A DNA stretch of 21,564 nucleotides from a virus: IMG/VR virus record IMGVR_UViG_3300009147_000030, positions 1 through 21,564 of that record. The stretch is one strand, 5' to 3'. The notes under the pieces were generated by a model. It was not told the DNA's origin and ran no database searches. It saw only the letters and a program-made list of their open reading frames with translations. This document shows positions 15,301 to 21,564 of the stretch, in pieces. The position numbers were made by a program, and so were the translations under genes. Position 1 is the stretch's first letter, and each line of letters begins with the position of its first letter.

Positions 15301-16811
15301 CCGATGAAGTCATCCAGGACATCGCCCGGAAGATGGCCGAGCAGGAGCTGGCCCGTCGGGCAACTAAGGCTGCAAAGAAGGCTGCTCCTCCGAAGCTGCC
15401 GACAGAGAAGGGCAAGGTGGATGTCCGGCTGATCGCTGAGGGACTAGACCTGCCGCCCGAGCGTCTGGACAAGGTCCAGGCTCAGCTTGATGGGGGGAAG
15501 CTGACGCCGGCCGCTATTGGCCGAGAGCTGGAGAGGGAAGCCAAGGCTATCCGGAGTGCGGGTGCAATCCGGTACGGCGGCCTACGGGGAGAAGACCGGA
15601 CCCCGGAATCGGAGGCACTCAAGCAGCGTGACTACGACCTGGGGGACCGGGTCGAGCAACTGGCTGAGCGCCTGAAGAGCACCCGGCGCCCCGCCGTCAA
15701 GAAGGCTGCCCCAGCTAAGAAGGTGGCGCCGGAGGTCAAGGCTGCCGAGGCTCGGGCTGACACCCTGGAGACCCGGATCAAGCAGTCGGCCCTGGAGCGG
15801 CTCCAAGGTGCCAAGACCGAGCAGCAGGTCCGGGACGCAGTGGCTGGATTGACGTTCCCGGAGCTACGGGACCTGGGGGCGCAGCACGGGGTCAAGGGGC
15901 GCAGTAAGGCGGGAATTACCCAGGGTCTAGTTGACCGGTACACGGCACCCAGGGAGGTGGTACCGACCCCGTCTCCCGCTAAAAAGGCTCAGCGTGCTGC
16001 TCCGGCTGCCCGTCTCGCCGAGGTTCAGCAGGGTGAGCGCGCCTCCCGGCTACGGGAGATTGCCCAGACCCAGTCGACCCAACTCCGGCAAGCGACTGGA
16101 CGCCCGGGGCCACCGGTGGCACGAGCATCCCGGGTTACGGATGGCAACGGTCGGATCAAGCCGATCCAGCGGGCCAATGAGGATGAGCCGATCCACCTCC
16201 CTAATGGAGGGGCAGACCAGGGGTTGGTTCACCTCGACTCCAGCCTGGGGGAGCTGTGGTCCGATCTCTACACAGATCAGCGGGAACCCAACTCGTTCAT
16301 TAATGAGATTGCCCGGCTAGGCGAAGGCGTCGGTAAGAAGAGAGAGGGACAACTGGATCTGGAATCCGATGTCATTCCAGGTCTCAAGAAGCTGAAGACC
16401 CGAGCGTCTGACTCTGCTGTCGCCGACCGGATCCAAGAGACGATCGATGCCCTAAGTGCCCCTCCGGCTAAACCGCTAGATCTACCAGAAGGGGTACCGG
16501 GTCCTGTTCGCCGCGCCCTAGAGGACCTGGCCAGGATCCCCACTGCTCGTAAGACTGGACAGATTGGAGCTAACAGGGAAACCGTATCGGTGTTGGATCA
16601 GATGCTGGATACAGTACGTAAGATCTCTCGTGGCGAAATGGATCCCCGCGAGGCCGAACGAGAACTGACCAAGCGCCATCTTCATGAAAGCGGTGATGGT
16701 GCAGTTCAGATGTGGGAGATCACCAACCGACTGGGGCCATTGGGTGAGAGCCGGGCTGATTACGCCGAGGTGAGAGCCTGGATTCGGCGATCCTTGAAGA
16801 AGGAGGAGTAA
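12381..16811 (+). CDS. Giant head-associated protein with likely ADP-ribosyltransferase domain and SAP-like modules
   Basis: 1476 residues. It opens with HPRDKRGRFRKKW, a motif common at the N-terminus of actinophage MuF/ART proteins. Residues of about 110-225 look like an ADP-ribosyltransferase: LIISRTVD (Arg near 119), DRAYNTGQIGG in place of the STS strand, ITMRIAVPKGT, and SFDRDQEFRI, where DQE would replace the ExE/QxE catalytic pair. Downstream are Lys/Ala-rich, histone-H1-like stretches (about 450-475 and 523-556) and SAP/Rho-N-like helical modules (HTISELRKIASDEDVELKSR near 626; LTFPELRDLGAQHGVKGRSK near 1155). Long charged helices fill the rest. Position between protease and capsid genes suggests an internal virion protein that could be ejected with DNA. 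Enzyme activity is inferred; the STS motif is atypical. Confidence 0.7.
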   Translation: MAGIGGAWGSREEALHPRDKRGRFRKKWAMAKSVADKIFNFLDSFSPRTFTNDAQAAQYMFNQGSKKPWTRDEYARLHMDIDQANAHLRSGDMDEETKRFVQAMDAHKIPADSDLIISRTVDAHAFGLTPEQLGAEDGGIEDFTGKLIADRAYNTGQIGGIITAGGKSSGGAAGPGKITMRIAVPKGTPIIPFARHRDDRGMSFDRDQEFRITKVQPDGSGGWYVAAVATPRTKGETPTPVNRAPSGVDLTPEQRAERIRSRAQMREPSVVREEQKAQERIAMAEAAVPADVERRQKRVEDLRLRQTEETVAPQTTEQLPKGVEPRNEPVITPGAGGQPQAPAPEPSAPELPTAPSGEQFRQIVRDANLPSPSRGPRRVAWNEAYLRVASGKRDPGDVLRDLERDIQTFQDVNRENERTGVEDRDLPGDISALEQLADVIRREHGLGARETAAPAPAKAVKKAAPRAKKAVSSEGGTKAAGLTPAQQESVRNRVAQLKRDGRFNPDLDEHKRLQSLVDQMEGTPAKKAAPKAPAAKKAAPAAPTPAKAAKAAAPAKAVRRMPELTTAEKRDLSDLSPSEQRSYRARRTAGRSHEEALQSAREAGAARGRAPMEAFEEAKAGKPLEKHTISELRKIASDEDVELKSRMLKADIVKEIQHARTNRAAEDAARAQQAEYDRIRPFGDVASEIEQLVGDKASDRALKARIRSRAKTSKLPDDMRDQLLASDREGLVELAERLAREQGVTPVGRIGEVTSFDPTRYDGPGLNPRDSAVIVRRSFLSPDGRVLTKGFAEAATPEEVRAVKRVPKGSVPGPRVDAPVSTPERRTSFKEAWDGSDIGAPSGSAGRSMREIRDDVSSGKLTPEEGIRRMESEVALNQDELNDIDAALRGNMSPAERRKLIAQAESLEQAIESQKRASTFMRGHFEAEPPVTKKELLQLEVPAEVHRAIQEVDPEALKDEAVRQGLDRPSGDTADEVIQDIARKMAEQELARRATKAAKKAAPPKLPTEKGKVDVRLIAEGLDLPPERLDKVQAQLDGGKLTPAAIGRELEREAKAIRSAGAIRYGGLRGEDRTPESEALKQRDYDLGDRVEQLAERLKSTRRPAVKKAAPAKKVAPEVKAAEARADTLETRIKQSALERLQGAKTEQQVRDAVAGLTFPELRDLGAQHGVKGRSKAGITQGLVDRYTAPREVVPTPSPAKKAQRAAPAARLAEVQQGERASRLREIAQTQSTQLRQATGRPGPPVARASRVTDGNGRIKPIQRANEDEPIHLPNGGADQGLVHLDSSLGELWSDLYTDQREPNSFINEIARLGEGVGKKREGQLDLESDVIPGLKKLKTRASDSAVADRIQETIDALSAPPAKPLDLPEGVPGPVRRALEDLARIPTARKTGQIGANRETVSVLDQMLDTVRKISRGEMDPREAERELTKRHLHESGDGAVQMWEITNRLGPLGESRADYAEVRAWIRRSLKKEE

Positions 16812-16813
16812 CT

Positions 16814-16969
16814 GTGTGTGGATGCAATGGAAACCAGGAGCCTGGCACTCGACGTGAAGCTGGCTTCGAAGTTCACCTTCCCAATGGTGAAATCCGACGA
16901 GTCGAGACTGAACACGATGCCCAAATGGCCGTTCAAATGGCCGGTGGTGGCACTTACAGCAAAAGGTAG
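16814..16969 (+). CDS. Small conserved head-region protein (51 residues)
   Basis: GTG at 16814 follows a strong GGAGGAG site and lies 2 nt after the previous stop, so translation is surely coupled. The protein starts MCGCNGNQEP, continues with FEVHLPNGEIRRVET and ends in MAGGGTYSKR. This pattern (Cys-rich start, one short beta unit, GGG(T/S)Y near the end) recurs, from memory, in small genes just before the capsid gene of actinophages (possibly the DUF7196 type). Its role is unknown; it is too small for a capsid enzyme and may be a decoration or assembly factor. The capsid promoter begins 2 nt after its stop. Confidence 0.75.
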   Translation: MCGCNGNQEPGTRREAGFEVHLPNGEIRRVETEHDAQMAVQMAGGGTYSKR

Positions 16970-16970
16970 T

Positions 16971-16983
16971 TATGATCCCCTTG
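16971..16983 (+). promoter_or_regulatory. Candidate major capsid gene promoter (TATGATCCCCTTG)
   Basis: TATGAT (16971-16976) is followed by CCCCTTG, matching the terL promoter (TATGATCACCTTG) at 12 of 13 positions. By analogy with terL, transcription would start at G16983, which is the first base of the first leader hairpin. No -35 box is clear. It would give the capsid gene, needed in large amounts, its own promoter within the head operon. Confidence 0.55.
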
Positions 16984-17018
16984 ATCGCGATAGCTGAGCT
17001 GTGAGCCGTATCGGGATC
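16983..17018 (+). promoter_or_regulatory. Capsid mRNA leader hairpin, copy 1
   Basis: Outer stem CGATA/TATCG (16988-16992 with 17009-17013), a CG bulge on the 3' side (17007-17008), inner stem GCT/AGC and an 8-nt loop GAGCTGTG (16996-17003). The helix extends past one G-G mismatch by GATC pairing with GATC (16983-16986 with 17015-17018). Loop, inner stem and bulge are identical to copy 2, while the outer stem differs with compensating changes. Confidence 0.6.
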
Positions 17019-17051
17019 TGAATCACCAGCCGGTGGCTGAGCTGTGAGCCG
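16993..17051 (+). repeat. Two direct 16-nt repeats, 43 nt apart
   Basis: GCTGAGCTGTGAGCCG occurs exactly at 16993-17008 and 17036-17051. These are the conserved cores (inner stem, loop, bulge) of the two leader hairpins. The bases between the repeats are not conserved apart from the paired outer-stem positions. Confidence 0.9.
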
Positions 17052-17057
17052 CACCGG
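17030..17057 (+). promoter_or_regulatory. Capsid mRNA leader hairpin, copy 2
   Basis: Outer stem CCGGTG/CACCGG (17030-17035 with 17052-17057), 3'-side CG bulge, inner stem GCT/AGC and loop GAGCTGTG (17039-17046). Compared with copy 1, two outer pairs change from A-T to G-C, keeping the fold. It ends 36 nt before the capsid ATG, just ahead of the AAAGGTG ribosome site, so protein binding here could control capsid translation. Confidence 0.6.
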
Positions 17058-17093
17058 GAGCCCTAACCATGGCTTCCGAAAGGTGCCCTCACG

Positions 17094-18812
17094 ATGTTTC
17101 AGATTCCCGAAGACCTGAGCCCGTTCACCTTCACGGCGATCGAGGACATGCGCGCCAAGGCCGAGAACGAGTTCAACTCGATCATGGCGACGGTGACTCC
17201 GGACACGGTCACCGATGAGCAGCTTGATGAACTCCAGGACCTCCAGACCTTCTTCCGCGAGACAGTCCCGGCCCACATCCAGGACGCCAAGTCCCGCAAG
17301 GACCGGTTCTCCGCCCTCCAGACGGCCCCCGAGGAGCCGGAGGAGGAAGAGGAGTCGACCGAGGAGAAGGCTGAGGAGCCGGCCGCCGTCACGGCGGGCG
17401 CCGTCATCAACGTGACCCTCAACGACATCGTCAGCAACAGCAAGACCAAGACCCCGGCCAAGGTCGAGCACCAGGACATCCGGCCCCGGTACTCGTCCCT
17501 GGTCGCCGCCGCTGGCGTCCCGAACTACGAGGTGGGCCAGGAGTTCACCACCCTGCTGGACGTGGCCAAGGCGTTCGAGGCCCGCAGCTCCGGCTTCGCC
17601 GGCTCCCGGGCACCAGCCGGACCGGTCATCTCCCACTACCCGGTGGCGGTCATGCGCCGGGACTACCCGGCCGAGTTCTCCGTCAACATGGACGAGAGCG
17701 ACTACAACAAGCTGCTCGCGGTTGCCGACGAGAGCCGGCTGCCCGGCGGATCCCTGCTTCGCTCGGTGGAGCTGCGCCGCAAGGAGATCGAGGAGCAGCA
17801 CCCGGAGCGCGACTCCCTGGTCGCGGCTCAGGGTTGGTGTGCACCGTCAGAGACCGACTACGACATCTGTCTCCAGATCACCACCGACGGTCTGGCCGAC
17901 TTCCCGGAGGTCCAGGCCCGGCGCGGCGGCATCCGCCACAACACCGGTATCGAGTTCGACTCCATCTTCGGCTCCGGCACCGGCTACTTCGACCTGACCG
18001 AGGCGCAGGTAGCGGCCGGCTCCCCGACCAAGACCTGTCTGGAGATCCCGTGCCCGTCCTTCGTGGACACCCGGCTCGGCGTCACCGGCCTCTGCCTGAC
18101 CGGCAACATCCTGGCCAACCGGGGCTATCCGGAGTTCACCGCCACCTTCGTCCGTGGTGCTCTGGCCGCGTCGGCTCACCAGATCAACCGTGAGCAGATC
18201 GCTGACGTGGTTGCCGGCTCTACCGCCGTCAACCTGACCGCCTTCGCCCCGTGGGCCACCGACGGTTCCACCGTCTCCCAGGTCCTCTCGGCCGTGGAGA
18301 TGGCCATCGTCGACATCAAGTACCGCCTGCGCATGCAGCGCAGCGCCACCCTCGAAGTCATCATGCCGTTCTGGATCCTCGCTCAGATGCGGGCCGACTG
18401 GATCCGTCGCAACGGCGGCAACTACGCCGAGATGCTGTGCCTGGCCGACTCAGCCATCAGCTCCGCGTTCTCCTGCCGGGGCGCCCGGGTTCAGTTCATC
18501 TACGACTGGCAGGACGCCTTCGCTACCGGTGCGGCCACTGGCGCCCTGGGTGCGGACACCCCGATCAACAACCTGCCGTCCTCGATGCAGTTCCTGGTCT
18601 TCCCGGCCGGCACCTGGGTCCGGGCGGTCTCGGATGTCATCACCCTGAACTCGGTCTACGACTCCACCAAGCTGGCGACCAACCAGGTCACGCACCTGTT
18701 CACGGAGACGGGCTGGGCGATGGTCCAGATGTGCCCGGTCTCCCGGGTCTACACGGTGCCGATCTGCCCGAGCGGTAAGACCACCAGCCAGGGCACCCTC
18801 ACCTGCCCCTAA
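17094..18812 (+). CDS. Major capsid protein (HK97 fold, with N-terminal delta/scaffold-like domain)
   Basis: 572 residues, ATG with AAAGGTG about 9 nt upstream. Residues 1-115 are helical and strongly acidic (an EEPEEEEESTEEKAEE run near 80), fitting a cleavable delta domain removed by the upstream protease. The rest has the actinophage hexamer-type capsid pattern: YSSLVAAAGVPNYEVGQEF near 135, LVAAQGWCAPSETDYDICLQ near 242, GLADFPEVQARRGGIRHNTG near 265, and a TWVRAVSDVITLNSVYDS stretch in the C-terminal third. Several Cys residues (WC, DIC, CLEIPCP, CLTG, LCL) are unusual and may bind each other or metal. Codon use is very GC-biased at third positions, as expected for high expression. It has its own candidate promoter and structured leader. 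Confidence 0.9.
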   Translation: MFQIPEDLSPFTFTAIEDMRAKAENEFNSIMATVTPDTVTDEQLDELQDLQTFFRETVPAHIQDAKSRKDRFSALQTAPEEPEEEEESTEEKAEEPAAVTAGAVINVTLNDIVSNSKTKTPAKVEHQDIRPRYSSLVAAAGVPNYEVGQEFTTLLDVAKAFEARSSGFAGSRAPAGPVISHYPVAVMRRDYPAEFSVNMDESDYNKLLAVADESRLPGGSLLRSVELRRKEIEEQHPERDSLVAAQGWCAPSETDYDICLQITTDGLADFPEVQARRGGIRHNTGIEFDSIFGSGTGYFDLTEAQVAAGSPTKTCLEIPCPSFVDTRLGVTGLCLTGNILANRGYPEFTATFVRGALAASAHQINREQIADVVAGSTAVNLTAFAPWATDGSTVSQVLSAVEMAIVDIKYRLRMQRSATLEVIMPFWILAQMRADWIRRNGGNYAEMLCLADSAISSAFSCRGARVQFIYDWQDAFATGAATGALGADTPINNLPSSMQFLVFPAGTWVRAVSDVITLNSVYDSTKLATNQVTHLFTETGWAMVQMCPVSRVYTVPICPSGKTTSQGTLTCP

Positions 18813-18822
18813 CGGATAGGTA

Positions 18823-18846
18823 GTGGGGCCGGGAACCCGGCCCCAC
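18823..18846 (+). terminator. GC-rich hairpin after the major capsid gene
   Basis: GTGGGGCCGGG and CCCGGCCCCAC are perfect complements around a 2-nt AA centre (about 9 bp with a 6-nt loop in practice), 10 nt after the capsid stop. No U tract follows. It probably stabilises the capsid mRNA 3' end or lowers transcription of the downstream genes relative to capsid. Confidence 0.65.
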
Positions 18847-18874
18847 GCCACCCCTAACCGGAAGGAGGGCTCGG

Positions 18875-19723
18875 GTGGCACTCGTACCCCCGAACGTAAT
18901 CGACCCCCCTGCACCGCCACCGAGGCCGTACGGGATCTTCGATGTGGCCCTTGGGCCGATGCCGTTCCCCGGTCCGCCGGGGGGCGGGGTTCAGTATGTG
19001 CCAGATGTTTGCGAGGACAACTACTACATCATCCCGATCGACTGTCCGGCCATCACTGGCGAGAAGACCTTCGACGTATCCACCCCATCGGTGTCCGGTT
19101 CCCCGTTCGTGGTCATGACCACGTACATCTGTCCGCCGATCGGGTTCGACTTCGATGAGGCCAAGCGCCGGGTCTTGACCCGGCTCTCGCTACGTGAGCA
19201 GACGGCTGTAGAGCAGCGCATCTGGTCGGGCACCTCCGGCACCCTGGGTACCATCACCGGCCTGTTCCGCAACGCGGTCAACCTCGGCACGGCGGGCTGC
19301 CCAGTGGAGGCGATCGAGCTACTGGAGCAGACACTGGCCGACAACGATGTGCCGGGTGGCATCATCCATGCCCGCCCCGGGATGTCGGCCCACCTGACCA
19401 ACAACTACCTCATCCACTACCAGAACGTGGGCCGGGCACTGTCCACAGTCATCCGGACCCCCCTGGCCTTCGGGCGTGGTTATGACGGCTCTGGCCCAAC
19501 CGGTCAGGCCGCTGATGGCACCACGGAATGGATGTACGCCTCTGGCCGCATCCTCATCTGGCAGGACCCGGAGATCTTCGTCCCGCCACCGGGCCAGGTC
19601 CTCAACAAGTCCACCAACCAACTGAGCCTGGTGGCTGAGCGCATGTACGCCGTGGCAGTCGAATGCGGTGTGTGGGCAGTTCAGGTCACACGGACCTGTA
19701 CTACCGCCGGAGGGGGAACATAA
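18875..19723 (+). CDS. Second capsid-type protein (likely pentamer/vertex protein)
   Basis: 282 residues from a GTG with a strong GGAAGGAGGG site. From memory it matches the actinophage proteins often annotated as capsid pentamer proteins, found directly after a hexamer-type capsid gene: VPPNVIDPPAPPPRPYG at the start, FDFDEAKRRVLTRLSLREQTAVEQRIWSG near 88-115, GGIIHARPGMSAHLTNN near 165, YASGRILIW near 225 and AVAVECGVWAVQVTR at the end. The E-helix-like segment before WSG suggests an HK97-type fold. It would fill the vertices while the larger protein makes hexamers. Assignment to the vertex is from family knowledge; it could alternatively be a minor head protein. Confidence 0.65.
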   Translation: MALVPPNVIDPPAPPPRPYGIFDVALGPMPFPGPPGGGVQYVPDVCEDNYYIIPIDCPAITGEKTFDVSTPSVSGSPFVVMTTYICPPIGFDFDEAKRRVLTRLSLREQTAVEQRIWSGTSGTLGTITGLFRNAVNLGTAGCPVEAIELLEQTLADNDVPGGIIHARPGMSAHLTNNYLIHYQNVGRALSTVIRTPLAFGRGYDGSGPTGQAADGTTEWMYASGRILIWQDPEIFVPPPGQVLNKSTNQLSLVAERMYAVAVECGVWAVQVTRTCTTAGGGT

Positions 19724-20433
19724 TGTCCACCTATTGCTTCACTCCCTGGAAGATCCCCCGGATCCGGGCGACGCTACTCAACTCCTGTGGGGTACCCCAG
19801 ACAGGGTGCTCCACTGTGGTCTCCGATGGCATCATCTCGGTGGAGATGGAGCCGGAGTACGAGGAGCGCCAGGACTTCTCGAAGAAGAACGGCGACGGCG
19901 CCCTGTGCGTCGTAGTGACCAACCCACCGATCTTGAAGTGGTACAACGTCACTATCACCATGTGCAACGTCGATCCGGATCTGATCGCCATTGCCACAGC
20001 CGAGCAGCGGGTCTACGACGACGCTTCCCCGACCCCGAACGCCCACGGCTGGTCCAACGATGTCGGTTCATCGGCTAACGCCAACTTCGCCCTGGAGGGC
20101 TGGACCCGCCTAGCCTACACCTCCACGCCTTGTACCGGTGGCGTGGAGTACGGCTACGGTCTCCTGCCATGGATCTCCGAGGGCACGATCCAGGCGCAGA
20201 CGTGGCAGAACGACACAGTGGACCTGGTAATCAGTGGTCGCACCAACGCGAACTCCCCATGGGGTCTGGGTCCCTACATGGTTGACTACTCCGACAACCC
20301 GGTCGGGTCAACCACACAGGTCCCGCTCCTCACGGCGATCCGGTCCACCGAGCATCGCCGGTTCTTCACCACCCGACTGGCACCTCCGGCTTCGGTATGT
20401 GGCTGCCAGACCCTGGCTGACCTGACGCCGTAA
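19723..20433 (+). CDS. Virion structural protein, possibly major tail protein
   Basis: 236 residues from ATG 19723, which overlaps the previous stop (TAATG) and follows GGAGGGGG; an upstream in-frame start at 19663 would overlap the previous gene by 60 nt and is less likely. Features: STYCFTPWKIPRIRATLLNSCG at the start, beta-rich segments (GIISVEMEPEYEER, LKWYNVTITMCNVDPDL), WISEGTIQ, SPWGLGPYMVDY and a C-terminal TTRLAPPASVCGCQTL. The beta-strand-rich pattern with a DPD-L loop suits a tail-tube-like or head-tail protein. Its position before the adaptor is not the classic tail gene order, so the tail assignment is tentative. Confidence 0.5.
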   Translation: MSTYCFTPWKIPRIRATLLNSCGVPQTGCSTVVSDGIISVEMEPEYEERQDFSKKNGDGALCVVVTNPPILKWYNVTITMCNVDPDLIAIATAEQRVYDDASPTPNAHGWSNDVGSSANANFALEGWTRLAYTSTPCTGGVEYGYGLLPWISEGTIQAQTWQNDTVDLVISGRTNANSPWGLGPYMVDYSDNPVGSTTQVPLLTAIRSTEHRRFFTTRLAPPASVCGCQTLADLTP

Positions 20434-20477
20434 GCTCAACCGTGCGACCAATGGGCAGTCGATAAAGGGAGGGAGCC

Positions 20478-21290
20478 GTGGAAGTCTTCACTACCCCGGC
20501 TCCCTCCCTGCCCTGTGCCGGATGGGATGTTAACACCGACTGTTGCGAGGAGTTCTGGGAGACACTGAGCCCGGACCTTCAGACGGCGGCAGCGGAGTAT
20601 GGAGCCTTCACCCTGTGGGCGGCTACCGGCCGCCGGTTCGGGTTGTGCACCAAGACCGTCCGCCCGTGTGGCAGAGTCTGCAACCAGAGGGGGATCTCCG
20701 GGTACTTCTGGAGCGACGGGACGTGGCTGCCGTACATCTTCAATGGGGTCTGGCGCAACTGCTGGTGCGGCTGTGGGGGTGGAGGGTGCTGCTGTGAACC
20801 CACCTGTCAGACCTGGTTGGCTGGACCTGTATACGCGATATCTCCGACAGGTGTGTCACAGGATGGAGAAATCGTCCCCGTCGATGCTTGGCGGGTGGAC
20901 GATGGGCACTGGCTGGTACGTACGGACGGTGACTGCTGGCCGGAGTGCCAGGACTACAACGTGGACTCCGGTGAAGGCACGTTCTTCGTTACCTACCAAC
21001 AAGGCATCCCAGTACCGTCTGTACTTCTTCGGGCTGCCGGTGAGCTGGCGTGCGAGTGGGCTAAGAGCTGCATGGGTCAGGTGTGCCGTCTCCCGCAGCG
21101 GGTCCAGTCCCTGACTCGTCAAGGAGTCTCCATCTCCATGGTGAGCATCGACGACCTGTTGAAGGGTGGTTTGACGGGGGTGCAGACGGTGGACTCTGTC
21201 ATCGCCTCCTTCAATCCCTACGGTCTACGAGCACCACTGCGCCTAGCGACACCCGACCTACCGGTGACGAGACGGACGACGATCCCATGA
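20478..21290 (+). CDS. Cys-rich head-tail adaptor-like protein
   Basis: 270 residues from a GTG with AAAGGGAGGG upstream. Recognisable actinophage adaptor features: VDAWRVDDGHWLVRTDGDCWPECQD near 132-156, GTFFVTYQQGIPVPS near 162, RAAGELACEWAKSCMGQVCRLPQRVQSLTRQGVS near 183-217, and IASFNPYGLRAPLRLATPD near the end. A dense Cys cluster (NCWCGCGGGGCCCEPTCQTW, about 93-112) is probably a metal-binding or disulfide knot. The protein would bind the portal ring and start the neck. The stop overlaps the next gene as ATGA. Confidence 0.75.
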   Translation: MEVFTTPAPSLPCAGWDVNTDCCEEFWETLSPDLQTAAAEYGAFTLWAATGRRFGLCTKTVRPCGRVCNQRGISGYFWSDGTWLPYIFNGVWRNCWCGCGGGGCCCEPTCQTWLAGPVYAISPTGVSQDGEIVPVDAWRVDDGHWLVRTDGDCWPECQDYNVDSGEGTFFVTYQQGIPVPSVLLRAAGELACEWAKSCMGQVCRLPQRVQSLTRQGVSISMVSIDDLLKGGLTGVQTVDSVIASFNPYGLRAPLRLATPDLPVTRRTTIP

Positions 21291-21564
21291 CCCAGCCAGA
21301 TCCCCGGGATCCGTTCCTACCGATCATGGCCGAGGCTCTGTTGTCCTGCCTGAGCCAGGCTGTGACCGGCAACCCCAACCCGCCCGAGAACATCGGCTAC
21401 CGCATCGGTGTGGAGATCGCCCATGACGCCGGTCTCGATGTGGATCTGTGCTGTGAGGGCATCGCCTATGTCTCCCTCGGAGACTCCTGGCCCACGGCCA
21501 ACTTCCCGGAGCAGGACATCCAGCGGCAGTCGATCACACCCTGCGCGCCGCCAGCCTGGGGCAC
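21287..21564 (+). CDS. Connector/neck-region protein, C-terminus cut by window edge
   Basis: The frame starts ATG at 21287 (ATGA overlap with the adaptor stop) and is open to the right edge, 92 residues seen. It begins MTQPDPRDPFLPIMAEALLS and contains LDVDLCCEGIAYVSLGDSWP and NFPEQDIQRQS. From memory, short proteins of this type follow the adaptor in actinophage head-tail modules. Whether it is a head-tail stopper or a tail completion protein cannot be told from this piece. Confidence 0.6.
   Translation, partial: MTQPDPRDPFLPIMAEALLSCLSQAVTGNPNPPENIGYRIGVEIAHDAGLDVDLCCEGIAYVSLGDSWPTANFPEQDIQRQSITPCAPPAWG

Noticed and set aside
16518-17801. 427-codon open frame on the minus strand
   Set aside because: Antisense to the ART gene end, the 51-residue gene and the capsid gene; no motif and it crosses the promoter/leader region. 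A shadow of high-GC codon bias.

Overview
The window is a GC-rich stretch of a tailed double-stranded DNA phage (or prophage) genome, most likely a siphovirus of an actinobacterium. The signs are frequent GTG starts, end-to-end overlapping genes, leaderless-type promoters, and recognisable actinophage families: a Terminase_6-type large subunit, a DUF1360-like membrane protein, a MuF protein, a fused capsid protease and a two-protein capsid module. No host gene is visible. All family names were recognised by eye; no database search was run.

Left part (1-5254, minus strand): replication and regulation. Read leftwards, the order is a DUF7873-like unknown protein, a small RNA cluster, a helix-turn-helix protein, a Cas4/RecB-type exonuclease with a zinc knuckle and four Fe-S cysteines, a putative ssDNA-binding protein with an SSB-like C-terminal tip, and a primase-polymerase/SF3 helicase that runs off the left edge. 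The last three form one replication operon; a hairpin and a tiny possible leader ORF precede the helicase gene.

The RNA cluster (4090-4447, minus strand) is the most unusual region. It holds one tRNA-like gene in normal order, with a 6-nt insertion in its acceptor stem, and two tRNA-like units whose halves are in the wrong order: T arm and 3' acceptor strand come first, then a short linker, then the 5' acceptor strand and D arm. In one unit the separated halves restore a perfect 7-bp acceptor stem, a 5-bp anticodon stem and an encoded CCA. These look like circularly permuted tRNA genes, known from red algae and archaea but, to my knowledge, not an established phage feature.

Right part (5393-21564, plus strand): the head operon. 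The order is terL, a small membrane protein, portal, MuF, capsid protease fusion, a 1476-residue protein with a likely ADP-ribosyltransferase domain and SAP-like/Lys-Ala-rich regions, a 51-residue protein too short for routine ORF calling, the major capsid protein, a second capsid-type protein, a likely major tail protein, a Cys-rich head-tail adaptor and a truncated connector. terL and the capsid gene share a 13-nt motif (TATGATCNCCTTG, 12/13 identical). At terL it fits a -10 box placed for a leaderless mRNA. At the capsid gene it puts the predicted 5' end at the first base of two tandem hairpins whose stems covary. This suggests a dedicated phage promoter plus a structured capsid mRNA leader.
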